From Clostridia bacterium (GTDB lineage Bacteria; Bacillota; Clostridia; Acetivibrionales; STF1-152): DNA of 49,667 nt. Within the stretch, counting starts at the first letter, position 1, and each line of letters begins with the position of its first letter. The stretch is taken from contig JANQLN010000045.1 of assembly GCA_028280575.1 (NCBI GenBank), positions 1 to 49,667 of the forward strand, in the 5' to 3' direction. Both the position numbers and the translations under genes were made by a program. Shown in pieces: positions 1 through 8,335 of the stretch. The notes under the pieces were generated by a model. It was not told the DNA's origin. It saw only the letters and a list, made by a program, of their open reading frames with translations, and did not search any database.

Positions 1-123
1 GCAATTTGTGCCTTAATCAATTTCAAGCACGGAGCACACTAAATGTTGTATATGCTTATTATTCATACTACTAAATTTAGTATGCTCCATTAAGAAAATT
101 ATAACAACGCAAATTGCTCTTAG
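1..123. repeat. Hairpin repeat, copy A (upstream of MFS gene)
   Basis: First of three related non-coding segments; the others are at 34087-34202 and 34280-34379. Shared blocks: GCAATTTG..CCTTAATCA at 1-19 (18 of 19 bases match copy C), positions 38-59 (21 of 22 match copy B at 34117-34138), the palindrome TACTAAATTTAGTA at 69-82 (identical in B), and GCAAATTGCTCTTAG at 109-123. The outer blocks GCAATTTG and CAAATTGC are complementary, and 31-43 can pair with 76-88 (12 of 13), so the RNA or single-stranded DNA would fold. The window starts exactly at this block, so the left edge may be cut. Function unknown. Confidence 0.7.
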
Positions 124-134
124 GTTAATGGCGG

Positions 135-163
135 TTGAAAATGATCTATAGATGATATAGAAT
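135..163 (+). promoter_or_regulatory. Sigma-A-type promoter for the MFS gene
   Basis: TTGAAA (135-140), 17-bp spacer, TAGAAT (158-163). The same arrangement, TTGACA-17-TAGAAT, follows repeat copy B before pyrG at 34212-34240, and flanking bases also match. The promoter therefore seems to be part of the repeated module. The MFS start follows at 197. Confidence 0.6.
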
Positions 164-196
164 ATAGCATGTTGAATTTATATTGGGGGATTTTGG

Positions 197-1407
197 TTGG
201 AACGCTGGAAGGTTAATCTTTATATTATTTGGTTTACACAGATTATTTCACTTATGAGCTTTGGTTTGAGTCTTCCTTTTTTGCCTTACTATATACAGGA
301 GCTTGGCATAAAAGATCTGGACAGGTTAAAATTCTATACTGCAATTACCAGTGCGGCGCCGGCTTTAGGTATGGGATTGATGGCTCCCATATGGGGTATT
401 CTGGCTGACAGGTATGGTAAGAAGCTGATGCTGTTAAGAGCGGTTTTCTGTGCAAGTATTGTACTGTTGGGTTTAAGCTTGTCTGTTGAAGTATGGCAAA
501 TTATACTTTTAAGAATTTGCCAGGGATTATTAACGGGTACTGTCGGAGCATCGTCAGCATTTATTGCTTCCAATACACCTGATGATAAGCTTTCATATTC
601 CCTTGGATTTTTGTCTTCATCTACTTTCATAGGACTGTCGGCAGGTCCTGCAATTGGTGGCATTATAGCTGAAAGCATGGGCTATAGGCCAGTTTCCTTA
701 TCGGAGCTGTAATTATGTTTCTTGATTTCCTGCTTGTCCTGTTTGTCGTTAAGGAAGTCAGGATATCCAAAAGCAAAGCAGAGACAAAGACCGGATTTTT
801 TATTTCATTCAAATCCATTATTTCATACTCCATTGTTTTAATGCTTATTATGCTTCTGCTCTTAAGAATGTCCAGAACTGTTTTTGCTCCCTATCTTGCT
901 CTTTTTGTCCAGATGACAAGGGGCACGATTGAAGGATCGTCCAGGACAACCGGCATTATTAGCGGTTTTACGGCAATGATGACAGCTGTTTCAGCTATTT
1001 TTACGGGACGCTTGGGTGCAAAATACGACAGGTACAGGCTTCTTGGAATTTGTTTTATTTCAGGAATTTTAATAAGCTGTATTTTAGTATTTGTGAGGAG
1101 CCTATGGCTTTTTGCACTTGTATACGGATTATTTATGTTTGCAGTGGGTGGAATAGAACCTGTTATAATGTCTCTTACCAGTGAAAGTACCCCTTCGGAA
1201 AAGAGAGGAGCACTTTTCGGTATCCAGACTCTGGTTGGGTCTGTTGGCTGGGCACTGGCACCGGCTATTGCAAGCTTTATATCCATAAAGTTTTCATTGC
1301 ATTCAGTTATTGTTTTGATTCCAATATTTTCATTCATTGCTTTAATTATAACAAGGCTCCTTACAAAGAGAGTTTCCCTGCCCGATGAAAGTACCTTTAA
1401 TATGTAA
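197..1407 (+). pseudogene. MFS drug/multidrug-type transporter, frameshifted
   Basis: Encodes a major facilitator superfamily transporter of about 400 residues, split by a frameshift. The N-terminal part (TTG start at 197, GGGGGA ribosome binding site at 185-190) holds the first transmembrane helices and the family loop motif GILADRYGKK, then stops at 712 after an out-of-frame tail. The C-terminal part continues in another frame from about 695 to 1407 with the remaining helices. Adding one T to the TTT run at 693-695 restores a continuous GYRPVFLIGAVIMFLDF. The break falls at the middle of the 12-helix fold, and both halves are otherwise intact, so this is a recent mutation, a phase-variation event or a sequencing error. 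MFS exporters of this type extrude drugs or sugars; the substrate cannot be read from the sequence. Confidence 0.85.
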
Positions 1408-1457
1408 GTAAAACTAAAGCTGAAAGTTTAAAAGAGTCAAATTGGCTATTAAATATT

Positions 1458-1522
1458 TTGACAATGCATATATTATATTGTAAAATCATAATATACAAAT
1501 ATAACAATGCAAAGAATTGTTA
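1458..1522 (+). promoter_or_regulatory. Promoter and inverted repeat before the CoA-disulfide reductase fusion
   Basis: TTGACA (1458-1463), 17-bp spacer, TAAAAT (1481-1486) is a near-consensus sigma-A promoter. Just downstream lies a perfect 7-bp inverted repeat, TAACAAT (1502-1508) and ATTGTTA (1516-1522), with a 7-nt gap. Its position right after the start point suits a repressor operator; the ArsR-type protein encoded at 4237 is an obvious candidate, but that link is inference. Confidence 0.6.
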
Positions 1523-1554
1523 AATAATAAACAAAAAAATGGGGGTTAAAAGCT

Positions 1555-4023
1555 ATGGGGTTGAAAGTATTGATCGTAGGTGGTGTGGCAGGTGGGGCAA
1601 CAGCCGCTGCAAGGCTTCGAAGGATGAATGAAGATGCACGGATAATAGTGTTTGAAAAAGGTGAATATATTTCTTTTGCCAATTGTGGTCTTCCATATTA
1701 TATAGGTGAAGTTATAAAGGAGAAAAAAAAGCTTGTGGTAACTACACCTGAAATGATGAAAACCCGGTTTAACATTGATGTGAGGATTAAAAGCGAGGTT
1801 GTAAAAATTAATTCCGATAAAAAAACCGTAGAAGTTAAGGATTATGAAAAAAACGAAACTTATTTTGAAAGCTACGATAAGCTTGTATTGTCACCCGGTG
1901 CCGAACCTATAAAGCCTCCTCTGCCGGGATTAAATTCCAAAAAGGTTTTTACCCTCAGGAATATTCCTGACACATACAGGATAAAAGATTATGTTGACAG
2001 GGAAAAGCCAAAAAGAGCCGTAATTGTAGGCGCCGGTTTCATCGGCCTGGAGGTTGCCGAAAATCTTCATAACATGGGCGTAAAGGTTACAGTTGTTGAA
2101 CTTGCAGACCACGTTATCGGGCCTCTTGACTATGAAATGGCTTCAATTGTCCATCAGCACCTTAAAATAAAAGGTGTGGAGTTTTATTTGAATAACGCAT
2201 TAAAATCCTGTAAAGAAGATAAATCATGCATAGTTGCGGAGCTTTCAAATAAAAAGCTTCTTAAGACGGATATGGTTATCCTGGGTATAGGTGTAAAGCC
2301 TGAGACTTCCCTGGCAAAGGATGCCGGGCTAAAAACAGGGAAAACCGGCGGTATACTGGTAGACAGCCGAATGGCTACATCCGACCCGGACATATATGCC
2401 GTAGGTGATGCAGTAGAGATTAAGGATTTTGTAAGCGGGTATCCCGCACTTATACCTCTTGCAGGTCCTGCAAATAAGCAAGGAAGAATTGCTGCTAACA
2501 ATATTTGTGGGCTTAATGAAGAATTCAAAGGTACCCAAGGCACTTCTATTGTGAAAGTATTTGATTTGACTATTGCAATAACCGGCAACAATGAAAAGTT
2601 ATTAAAAAAAAGAGAAATAGAATATGAAAAAGTGTTTACACATTCTCCATCCCATGCGGGATATTATCCGGGAGCCGTTCCCATGGCTGTTAAACTTATG
2701 TTTTCAAAAGAAGATGGTAAAATTCTGGGCGCGCAGATAATAGGGTATGACGGTGTGGATAAGAGGATTGATGTACTGGCTACGGCGCTGCGTGCCGGGA
2801 TGACGGTCTATGATCTGGAAGAATTGGAGCTTGCTTATGCACCGCCTTATTCATCCGCAAAAGACCCTGTTAATATAGCCGGATATGTAGCATCAAATGT
2901 TTTAAAAGGTGAACACAATATATTCCACTGGCATGATATTGAGAACCTGGATAAATCAAACAGTGTCCTCGTTGATGTGAGAACACCTTCCGAATTTGCT
3001 GCCGGAACCATAGATAGTGCTGTTAATATTCAAGTCGACGATTTAAGGGATAGGCTTGATGAAATTGACAGGGAAAAGAAAGTATATATTTTTTGCCAGG
3101 TTGGGCTCAGGGGGTATATTGCCTACAGGATATTAAAGCAGCATGGTTTTAAGAACGTACTAAACCTAAGCGGAGGTTACAAGACCTATTCACTGGCCGT
3201 ACAAAAACAATCCAATGAGGATATATATGAATATGACAAAATACTGATAAATGATGATTTTAAATCCATGAATTGTGAGGCTGAAGGCTGTGACGAAGAT
3301 ATTACGATGGAATTGGACGCATGCGGTCTTCAATGCCCGGGACCTATTATAAAGGTGTTTGATACCGTAAAGAAAATGAACTATGGAGAAATAGTAAAAA
3401 TTATGGCAACAGATCCTGCTTTTGGAGAAGACATAAAGTCCTGGTGTGAAAAAACCGGTAATAAACTATTAAAGGTTAAACAGGAAAATGAAACTATATT
3501 TGCATATGTGAAAAAAAACAGGCAGGAGGAAGTGATTGAAATGGGTAAAGGGAAAAATGACAAAACAATGGTAATTTTCAGTAATGATCTTGACAAAACA
3601 ATTGCCTCATTTATAATAGCAAACGGGGCTGCCGCCATGGGTAGAAAAGTAACTATGTTCTTTACATTCTGGGGACTTAACATATTAAGGAAAAGTGAAA
3701 AGGTCAAAACAAGTAAAAACATGATTGAAAAAATGTTTGCCATTATGATGCCAAGGGGTTCAGGTAAGCTGAAACTGTCGAAAATGCATATGCTTGGCAT
3801 GGGCGGCAAAATGATAAGGGGGATAATGAAAAAGAAAAATGTGGAATCACTTGAACAGCTTATAAAACAGGCGAAGGATCATGGCGTAAGGCTGGTGGCA
3901 TGCAATATGTCCATGGATATTATGGGAATAAAAAGAGAAGAACTTATGGATGAAGTGGAAATTGGAGGAGTAGCATCATTCCTTGGATCGGCAGAAGAGT
4001 CGGATATGAGTTTGTTTATATAG
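1555..4023 (+). CDS. CoA-disulfide reductase-rhodanese-TusA-DsrE fusion protein
   Basis: 822-residue cytoplasmic flavoprotein with four sulfur-handling modules in a row. Residues 1 to about 450 are a pyridine-nucleotide disulfide oxidoreductase of the CoA-disulfide reductase/NADH oxidase type: FAD motif GGVAGG (9-14), redox Cys44 in NCGLPY, NAD(P)H motif GAGFIGLE (159-166) and a C-terminal dimerisation domain. Residues about 460-550 are a rhodanese domain with active Cys514 in FCQVGLRG. Residues about 585-655 are TusA/SirA-like, with the CPGP signature at Cys594. Residues about 665-822 are a DsrE/DsrF-like domain. Known CoADR-rhodanese enzymes reduce CoA or protein persulfides and polysulfides with NADH; the TusA and DsrE parts would relay sulfane sulfur. 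Start ATG has GGGGG upstream. No membrane segment. Family assignment is firm; the physiological substrate is inferred. Confidence 0.93.
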   Translation: MGLKVLIVGGVAGGATAAARLRRMNEDARIIVFEKGEYISFANCGLPYYIGEVIKEKKKLVVTTPEMMKTRFNIDVRIKSEVVKINSDKKTVEVKDYEKNETYFESYDKLVLSPGAEPIKPPLPGLNSKKVFTLRNIPDTYRIKDYVDREKPKRAVIVGAGFIGLEVAENLHNMGVKVTVVELADHVIGPLDYEMASIVHQHLKIKGVEFYLNNALKSCKEDKSCIVAELSNKKLLKTDMVILGIGVKPETSLAKDAGLKTGKTGGILVDSRMATSDPDIYAVGDAVEIKDFVSGYPALIPLAGPANKQGRIAANNICGLNEEFKGTQGTSIVKVFDLTIAITGNNEKLLKKREIEYEKVFTHSPSHAGYYPGAVPMAVKLMFSKEDGKILGAQIIGYDGVDKRIDVLATALRAGMTVYDLEELELAYAPPYSSAKDPVNIAGYVASNVLKGEHNIFHWHDIENLDKSNSVLVDVRTPSEFAAGTIDSAVNIQVDDLRDRLDEIDREKKVYIFCQVGLRGYIAYRILKQHGFKNVLNLSGGYKTYSLAVQKQSNEDIYEYDKILINDDFKSMNCEAEGCDEDITMELDACGLQCPGPIIKVFDTVKKMNYGEIVKIMATDPAFGEDIKSWCEKTGNKLLKVKQENETIFAYVKKNRQEEVIEMGKGKNDKTMVIFSNDLDKTIASFIIANGAAAMGRKVTMFFTFWGLNILRKSEKVKTSKNMIEKMFAIMMPRGSGKLKLSKMHMLGMGGKMIRGIMKKKNVESLEQLIKQAKDHGVRLVACNMSMDIMGIKREELMDEVEIGGVASFLGSAEESDMSLFI

Positions 4024-4236
4024 GTAAAGTCATATTGTATGGAATTAATACATCTGTTAACAGTGAAAAATTTATTAGTTTTGAAAATCAACAGATGAGC
4101 GCTGCATCAGCTTTAACGGCACAACAATGATAAAGATGCGCAGCTAAAAACATTGCCGATTGATTTTGGAACTCATTTTTTTTGCTGCAGCATTAGCAAT
4201 TGGTCGTATATTCTCGGAACGGAGTGGATGTAGAGA

Positions 4237-4518
4237 GTGAAAATAAATATGGATGAATATGAGAGGATAGCTGAAATCTTAAAGACAATAGCCCATCCTT
4301 ATAGACTGTGTATAGTAAAGGGACTTATGGAAAATGGCTGCAATGTAAGCCGTATGCAAAGCTGTCTTGACATTCCTCAATCTACTGTTTCCCAACATCT
4401 GGCAAAGCTCAGGAGCGCCGGTATAATAAAGGGGCAAAGAAAAGGATTGGAAATATGTTATAGCGTAAAAAATGAAGAAGTAAAAAAAATAGTGGGTTTT
4501 TTATTTGAAAAAAAATAG
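4237..4518 (+). CDS. ArsR-family winged-helix transcriptional regulator
   Basis: Small (93 aa) DNA-binding repressor of the ArsR/SmtB type. Residues about 8-80 form the winged helix, with recognition helix PQSTVSQHLAKLRSAG. There is no ELCVCD metal motif in helix 3; instead two cysteines sit just ahead of the recognition helix (NGCNVSRMQSC), with another in the wing (EICYS). Some ArsR proteins without the metal box sense persulfides through paired cysteines, which would fit the upstream sulfur-transfer fusion, but the cysteine positions have not been compared with a known sensor. The GTG start at 4237 follows GGAG at 4221; an ATG four codons in is possible. The 213-bp gap before it holds no clear terminator. 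Confidence 0.85.
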   Translation: MKINMDEYERIAEILKTIAHPYRLCIVKGLMENGCNVSRMQSCLDIPQSTVSQHLAKLRSAGIIKGQRKGLEICYSVKNEEVKKIVGFLFEKK

Positions 4519-4583
4519 AATACTGGGGCAGTTTGCGGCATATGAATAAGCTGTGGAAGAAAAATAACGTGAGGTGTATACAT

Positions 4584-5357
4584 ATGCGCAAACTATCTTT
4601 TGTTTTACTTGTATGTTTTTTGGCAGTATCCATGTTCAGCGGGTGCAGCCTGCTGCAAAAGCTGGGAATAGGAGATTCAGAAAACGATGAGATTTTTCCG
4701 GTGAGCAGCGTGTACATAAGTGAGGCTGAAGCCGGAAAGTTTACAGATAAAGTTCCGGTCCACCTATATTTTGCAAATCAGGACAATACAAAACTGAGGA
4801 AGCTCATTCGCTATATTCCAATTGCGGAGGCGAAAAAAAGTGTTGATAATCTTGCGTCTGCCATAGCTAAAGAGCTTATCAAGGGACCGGATAAAAACTC
4901 AGGGCTTATAGCAACAATTCCCGACGGAACAGAATTAAGAGCTCCGGTAACAGTTAAAGAAGGAATTGCAACTGTGGACTTTTCAAAGCATTTTGTCGAT
5001 AAGCATCCAGGCGGCAAAGATGCTGAACAGATGACCATCTTTTCAGTGGTAAATACTCTTACCGAGCTTAAGGAAATACAGAAAGTGCAGTTTAAGGTTG
5101 GCGGAAAGGACCGGAAGGATTTCAAAGGCAGCTTCCAGCTTGATGCTGCTTTTCCAAGAACACCTTCACTTATAAGCGATGATCCTCCCATAAAGGAAAC
5201 AATGAATGAAGAAGTCCAGGATACCCTTAAAAATAAGGGTTCGGAGCAGGAAGATACCAAGGATGGTAAAAAAGACGGTGAAAAGGATGGAACAAGTGAA
5301 GAAAGCAGTGAAAAGAAAGGCAGCTCAGAGGACACATATATAGAAATACTTGAATAA
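4584..5357 (+). CDS. GerMN-domain lipoprotein (GerM-like)
   Basis: Exported lipoprotein of 257 aa. The start at 4584 was chosen because GAGGTG lies 7 nt upstream and a lipoprotein signal peptide follows at once: MRK, a hydrophobic stretch, then lipobox FSGC with lipidated Cys21. Residues about 55-190 are a GerMN (sporulation/spore germination) domain, with the family features of a DGTELRAPVTVKEGIATVDFS-like segment and QMTIFSVVNTL. The tail from about 205 is low-complexity and charged (Glu/Lys/Asp/Ser). B. subtilis GerM has two GerMN domains and acts in spore cortex and septal peptidoglycan events; this one has a single copy, so it may be a general envelope relative. A bidirectional terminator follows. 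Confidence 0.82.
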   Translation: MRKLSFVLLVCFLAVSMFSGCSLLQKLGIGDSENDEIFPVSSVYISEAEAGKFTDKVPVHLYFANQDNTKLRKLIRYIPIAEAKKSVDNLASAIAKELIKGPDKNSGLIATIPDGTELRAPVTVKEGIATVDFSKHFVDKHPGGKDAEQMTIFSVVNTLTELKEIQKVQFKVGGKDRKDFKGSFQLDAAFPRTPSLISDDPPIKETMNEEVQDTLKNKGSEQEDTKDGKKDGEKDGTSEESSEKKGSSEDTYIEILE

Positions 5358-5440
5358 AAATTATCGCTGCACTAACAGCCATCTTTAGACATTTGACAAA
5401 GTGAAGGCTTGTTCAAGCCCTGGAATAAAATTTAAGTAAA

Positions 5441-5468
5441 AAGGCTCCTTAAGGGAGCCTTTTATATT
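5441..5468. terminator. Bidirectional rho-independent terminator
   Basis: Stem AAGGCTCC (5441-5448) with GGAGCCTT (5454-5461), 5-nt loop, T-rich on both outer sides (TTTATATTT on plus; TTTTTACTT on minus). It sits between the convergent GerMN lipoprotein gene and the FmdB-like gene and would end both transcripts. Confidence 0.85.
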
Positions 5469-5481
5469 TAATTGATTATAT

Positions 5482-5700
5482 TTACCGTATCTCGCAGCAA
5501 CTGCCGCATTTATCCATATTTGGGCAAGCAGGAGGGCTATTTTTTCTTGATTGAATTATATTTATATTTTTAAAAACTGCTTCCAATTCATTGCTTCCAC
5601 ATTCAGGACATTTAATTTTATTTTCCGAGCGGTCGGCCATGGCTGCTTTTTTATTAAACTCGTAATTGCATTTACTGCATTTAAGATCATAATAGGGCAT
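5482..5700 (-). CDS. FmdB-family zinc ribbon protein
   Basis: 72-aa protein of the FmdB/CxxC putative regulator family. It opens with MPYYDLKCSKCNYEF and carries two CxxC pairs about 23 residues apart (CSKC and CPEC), as expected for one zinc ribbon; further cysteines near the C-terminus (CPNMDKCGSCC) are unusual in number. Start ATG is preceded by GGAGG at good spacing. Members were first linked to regulation of formamidase/amidase genes; the real function is unclear. It is monocistronic and convergent with the lipoprotein gene. Confidence 0.85.
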   Translation of the reverse strand: MPYYDLKCSKCNYEFNKKAAMADRSENKIKCPECGSNELEAVFKNINIIQSRKNSPPACPNMDKCGSCCEIR

Positions 5701-5911
5701 TTTAATAAACCTCCAGTACTTATTCTAAAGTGATTATACCATTTATCTGTCATTACTTCAAATTATACAAATTCAGTGGGAACGAATACAGGAAATACAC
5801 CATTTCAATATCGTGATTCTTCCAAAAAGGAATCTTCTGACTATATCCTGCAGACGCCGTTTGCAAATGAACTATGAACGGGATTCAAAATAGATGAAGC
5901 CGTTTGTTATT

Positions 5912-5944
5912 TTGGAGTCCTGTAGACCAGGACTCCAATTTTGT
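5912..5944. terminator. Stem-loop downstream of the GH16 gene
   Basis: Perfect 11-bp stem TTGGAGTCCTG (5912-5922) with CAGGACTCCAA (5928-5938) and a 5-nt loop. The T-run (ATTTTGTCATTTAT) is on the plus side, while the gene it would serve, GH16, is on minus, where the downstream bases are AATAAC. It may still stabilise or end the GH16 transcript, or stop plus-strand read-through. The rest of 5762-5911 shows nothing clear. Confidence 0.5.
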
Positions 5945-5958
5945 CATTTATAACTTCT

Positions 5959-6084
5959 CTAATAATATTCAAAATAATCTAGATGAATCCAATAGCCGGA
6001 AGAAAATGTATTTTTTTCTCCTATAGATTTTATTTTTATAGTATGTAAACCGCCGGTCAAAGAATTATTTTGATATATAAGAAA
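5959..6084 (-). pseudogene. In-frame continuation of GH16 after an amber stop
   Basis: After the TAG at 6085-6087 the same frame stays open for 41 codons to a second TAG at 5959-5961. The segment reads like the end of the interrupted C-terminal binding module: FLIYQNNSLTGGLHTIKI, then SSGYWIHLDYFEYY, which supplies the missing last beta-strands. In related modules a glutamine commonly stands where the stop is (STTQYQQ-like), so CAG to TAG is the likely change. This is coding-like sequence that would be lost without read-through. Confidence 0.75.
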
Positions 6085-8130
6085 CTAGTCCTGTGTACTG
6101 GAACTGTAAGTATCAATAGTTTGCATGTAAATATCATCTATGTATATCGCCATTTTTCCACACCATGAAGATTTTCTTCCATAAAGGGAGATTGAAGTTC
6201 CATTAAATGTAAATGTTGCATAATCATTATTTGTTGCATTTGAGGAAATTGTATTATTATAGCATGCAGGTATGTCATTAGGATGATTCCATGATCCGAT
6301 ATATACTATACTGGCATCCGAATCATCCACCTTTTTTTCAATTTCTCTTACATCTACATTATCAAACTCTACAGTGCCCAGCCAGGTAGCAAGTCCGACA
6401 GCTCCGGTGCTTAATGATGAATCAGTTGCAGAAAGCTCCTGTACACCATTAACATATATTTTTATCAATGAACCATCAGCTTCTGCCCTTAATATATATT
6501 TAGTACCGGTATTGACTGTATAAGCTTTTGAAGCAAGTGTTGTTGTCGTACCGGCAACTTTCTTCTTCAAGTATATATTACCGTCCCCAAGGTATGTCCA
6601 GTATCTGTTATTTTGATCAGTATACCTGAAGTCCAGAGACATAACTCCTCCACTTCCAAAGGAAATTGGCGTCATTTCTACCTGTACCCAATAATTATCC
6701 CATGATGTTGAACCCCTGTGAGATGAAGCATAGCCAAAATTGTCACTTTGCTTGTAAACATTCGTACCGCCTGATTGTACTATTGACCAGCTTCCGCCAT
6801 TTTTGCTCCATCCGGCATCATCACCATCTTCAAAATCATCATGCAATAGTTGTCCGGAATGAGTTGGTGCGGCCCTTTTCCATACTCTTACATAATCAAC
6901 ACTCATATGGGTTGGAAAACCTGAGGAAGACGGAGTACCTTTTAATGGATTCCTTAATCCCATAGAAAGCCATATATTATATTCTTTACTGCCGTATGTC
7001 AATGATGATGCGTCTACCCGCGCTCTTTCAATACCATCTAAATAAAAAATAATATCTGTATCTGTTACTTCACAACCGTAAATATGATAATCATTTCTTG
7101 GGTCAAACGGAGCCAGATAAGCATCATGCCATACATTCCACCAACCATCACCCGGGCGGCTGAGAGTTTCTGAATAGCCATTATGAAGTACATACCACAA
7201 AGTTTGAAGTCCATGCTGTTGAAGTTCTACCAAATCAATCTCTCTATGTTCTTTTGGGCTGTAGTGGGTAAGCCAAAAAGCAGGGCAGACTCCCGGATAC
7301 CTTGATGCACCTTTTATTCTGGCTTCGTAGTACGCATTTGTTCCCACTTTGTTTTTTGATACCACAGACCCTGACTTGTAATATACCGTATCAGTATCTT
7401 CAAAATTTCCATTTACAACTCTTTCTGTTGATTCACCGTCCTTAATAAGAGATACATCATCAACATCTATCCATTCACCAGGGTCAAATTCACTGAAAAT
7501 TGTAATATTTATCTTACCAGTTGTAACATTAATGTTATCAATCTGATACAGGCTATAATTAGCCGATGAAGTGATATTTCTTACTATATCGGTCCCTCCA
7601 TGATTTTTTAGTTTAATGTATGCCTGGTTTTGTCCTCCGGATGACCTTACATATGCTTTAAATGTATAAGTACCATTTGGTATGTTATTGATGTCTTGAT
7701 ATGTTGATACATCTTGCAGTCCATAGCAATCCTGACTATTGTGTCTAAGATGTTTTAAACCGCTGTTCGGCGCATCATCTATTACATAGCTCCATGGATA
7801 GCCCCATCTTGAAGACGATTCATTCCAACCATTTGGAACATTATCAATATTGCTATGAACATTGTACTCCATTGCTACCTTCATTATTCCATTTGAAACA
7901 GTAACATTGGCCGGGTCCCATGTCCACTTATCACTCCAGGATGTGTTGTCTGTTTCCCATTTCGATGAATCAAACGAGTCGAATTCATCAGACACATCAG
8001 GTATAAATTCCCAATTCCCAAATATACCGTATGGAGTAGGTGTTGCCATTGCTGTTGACGATATCCATCCAAATGATGCAAATACCATTAAAACTGTAAG
8101 CAAAAAAATAGCTAAACTTATATATTTCAT
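6085..8130 (-). CDS. Secreted GH16 endo-glycanase with carbohydrate-binding modules
   Basis: 681-aa exported enzyme (signal peptide about 1-29). The GH16 jelly-roll begins at about 38 (WEFIPDVSDEFD) and its catalytic motif is EIDLVE, with Glu297 as nucleophile, Asp299, and Glu302 as acid/base; the extra residue relative to lichenases (the beta-bulge form) is typical of laminarinases and agarases. Residues about 92-247 look like a CBM4/9-like module inserted inside the GH16 fold, between the MKVAMEYN strand and YYKSGSVVSKN. Residues about 425-595 are a LamG/concanavalin-like module (DDFEDG... EFDNVDV), and about 605-681 begin another beta-sandwich module that is cut by an amber codon (see 5959-6084). 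Start ATG has GGAGG upstream. It is the last gene after the importer, so it probably makes the oligosaccharides the importer takes up. Exact substrate unknown. Confidence 0.88.
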   Translation of the reverse strand: MKYISLAIFLLTVLMVFASFGWISSTAMATPTPYGIFGNWEFIPDVSDEFDSFDSSKWETDNTSWSDKWTWDPANVTVSNGIMKVAMEYNVHSNIDNVPNGWNESSSRWGYPWSYVIDDAPNSGLKHLRHNSQDCYGLQDVSTYQDINNIPNGTYTFKAYVRSSGGQNQAYIKLKNHGGTDIVRNITSSANYSLYQIDNINVTTGKINITIFSEFDPGEWIDVDDVSLIKDGESTERVVNGNFEDTDTVYYKSGSVVSKNKVGTNAYYEARIKGASRYPGVCPAFWLTHYSPKEHREIDLVELQQHGLQTLWYVLHNGYSETLSRPGDGWWNVWHDAYLAPFDPRNDYHIYGCEVTDTDIIFYLDGIERARVDASSLTYGSKEYNIWLSMGLRNPLKGTPSSSGFPTHMSVDYVRVWKRAAPTHSGQLLHDDFEDGDDAGWSKNGGSWSIVQSGGTNVYKQSDNFGYASSHRGSTSWDNYWVQVEMTPISFGSGGVMSLDFRYTDQNNRYWTYLGDGNIYLKKKVAGTTTTLASKAYTVNTGTKYILRAEADGSLIKIYVNGVQELSATDSSLSTGAVGLATWLGTVEFDNVDVREIEKKVDDSDASIVYIGSWNHPNDIPACYNNTISSNATNNDYATFTFNGTSISLYGRKSSWCGKMAIYIDDIYMQTIDTYSSSTQD

Positions 8131-8335
8131 ATCTAAACCTCCAATTATTATAATATTTTGTAATAGATATATATTCCCTATAGAATGATTACCGGTTTTT
8201 AGTGAGTTTCAAAAGTCATATTGTAAGAGTTAAATATACTTCATTTACTTAGGTTTGATATAGTCAAAAGCAGCAGTATCAGATTTACCCCACTTTTTCT
8301 CATTTTAAAGCTTTATACATAATTATTAAATATCA

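Noticed and set aside
5482..5700. CRISPR or toxin-antitoxin small gene
   Set aside because: The CxxC pairs and N-terminus fit the FmdB family; no repeat array or partner gene is present. No CRISPR array was seen anywhere in the window.
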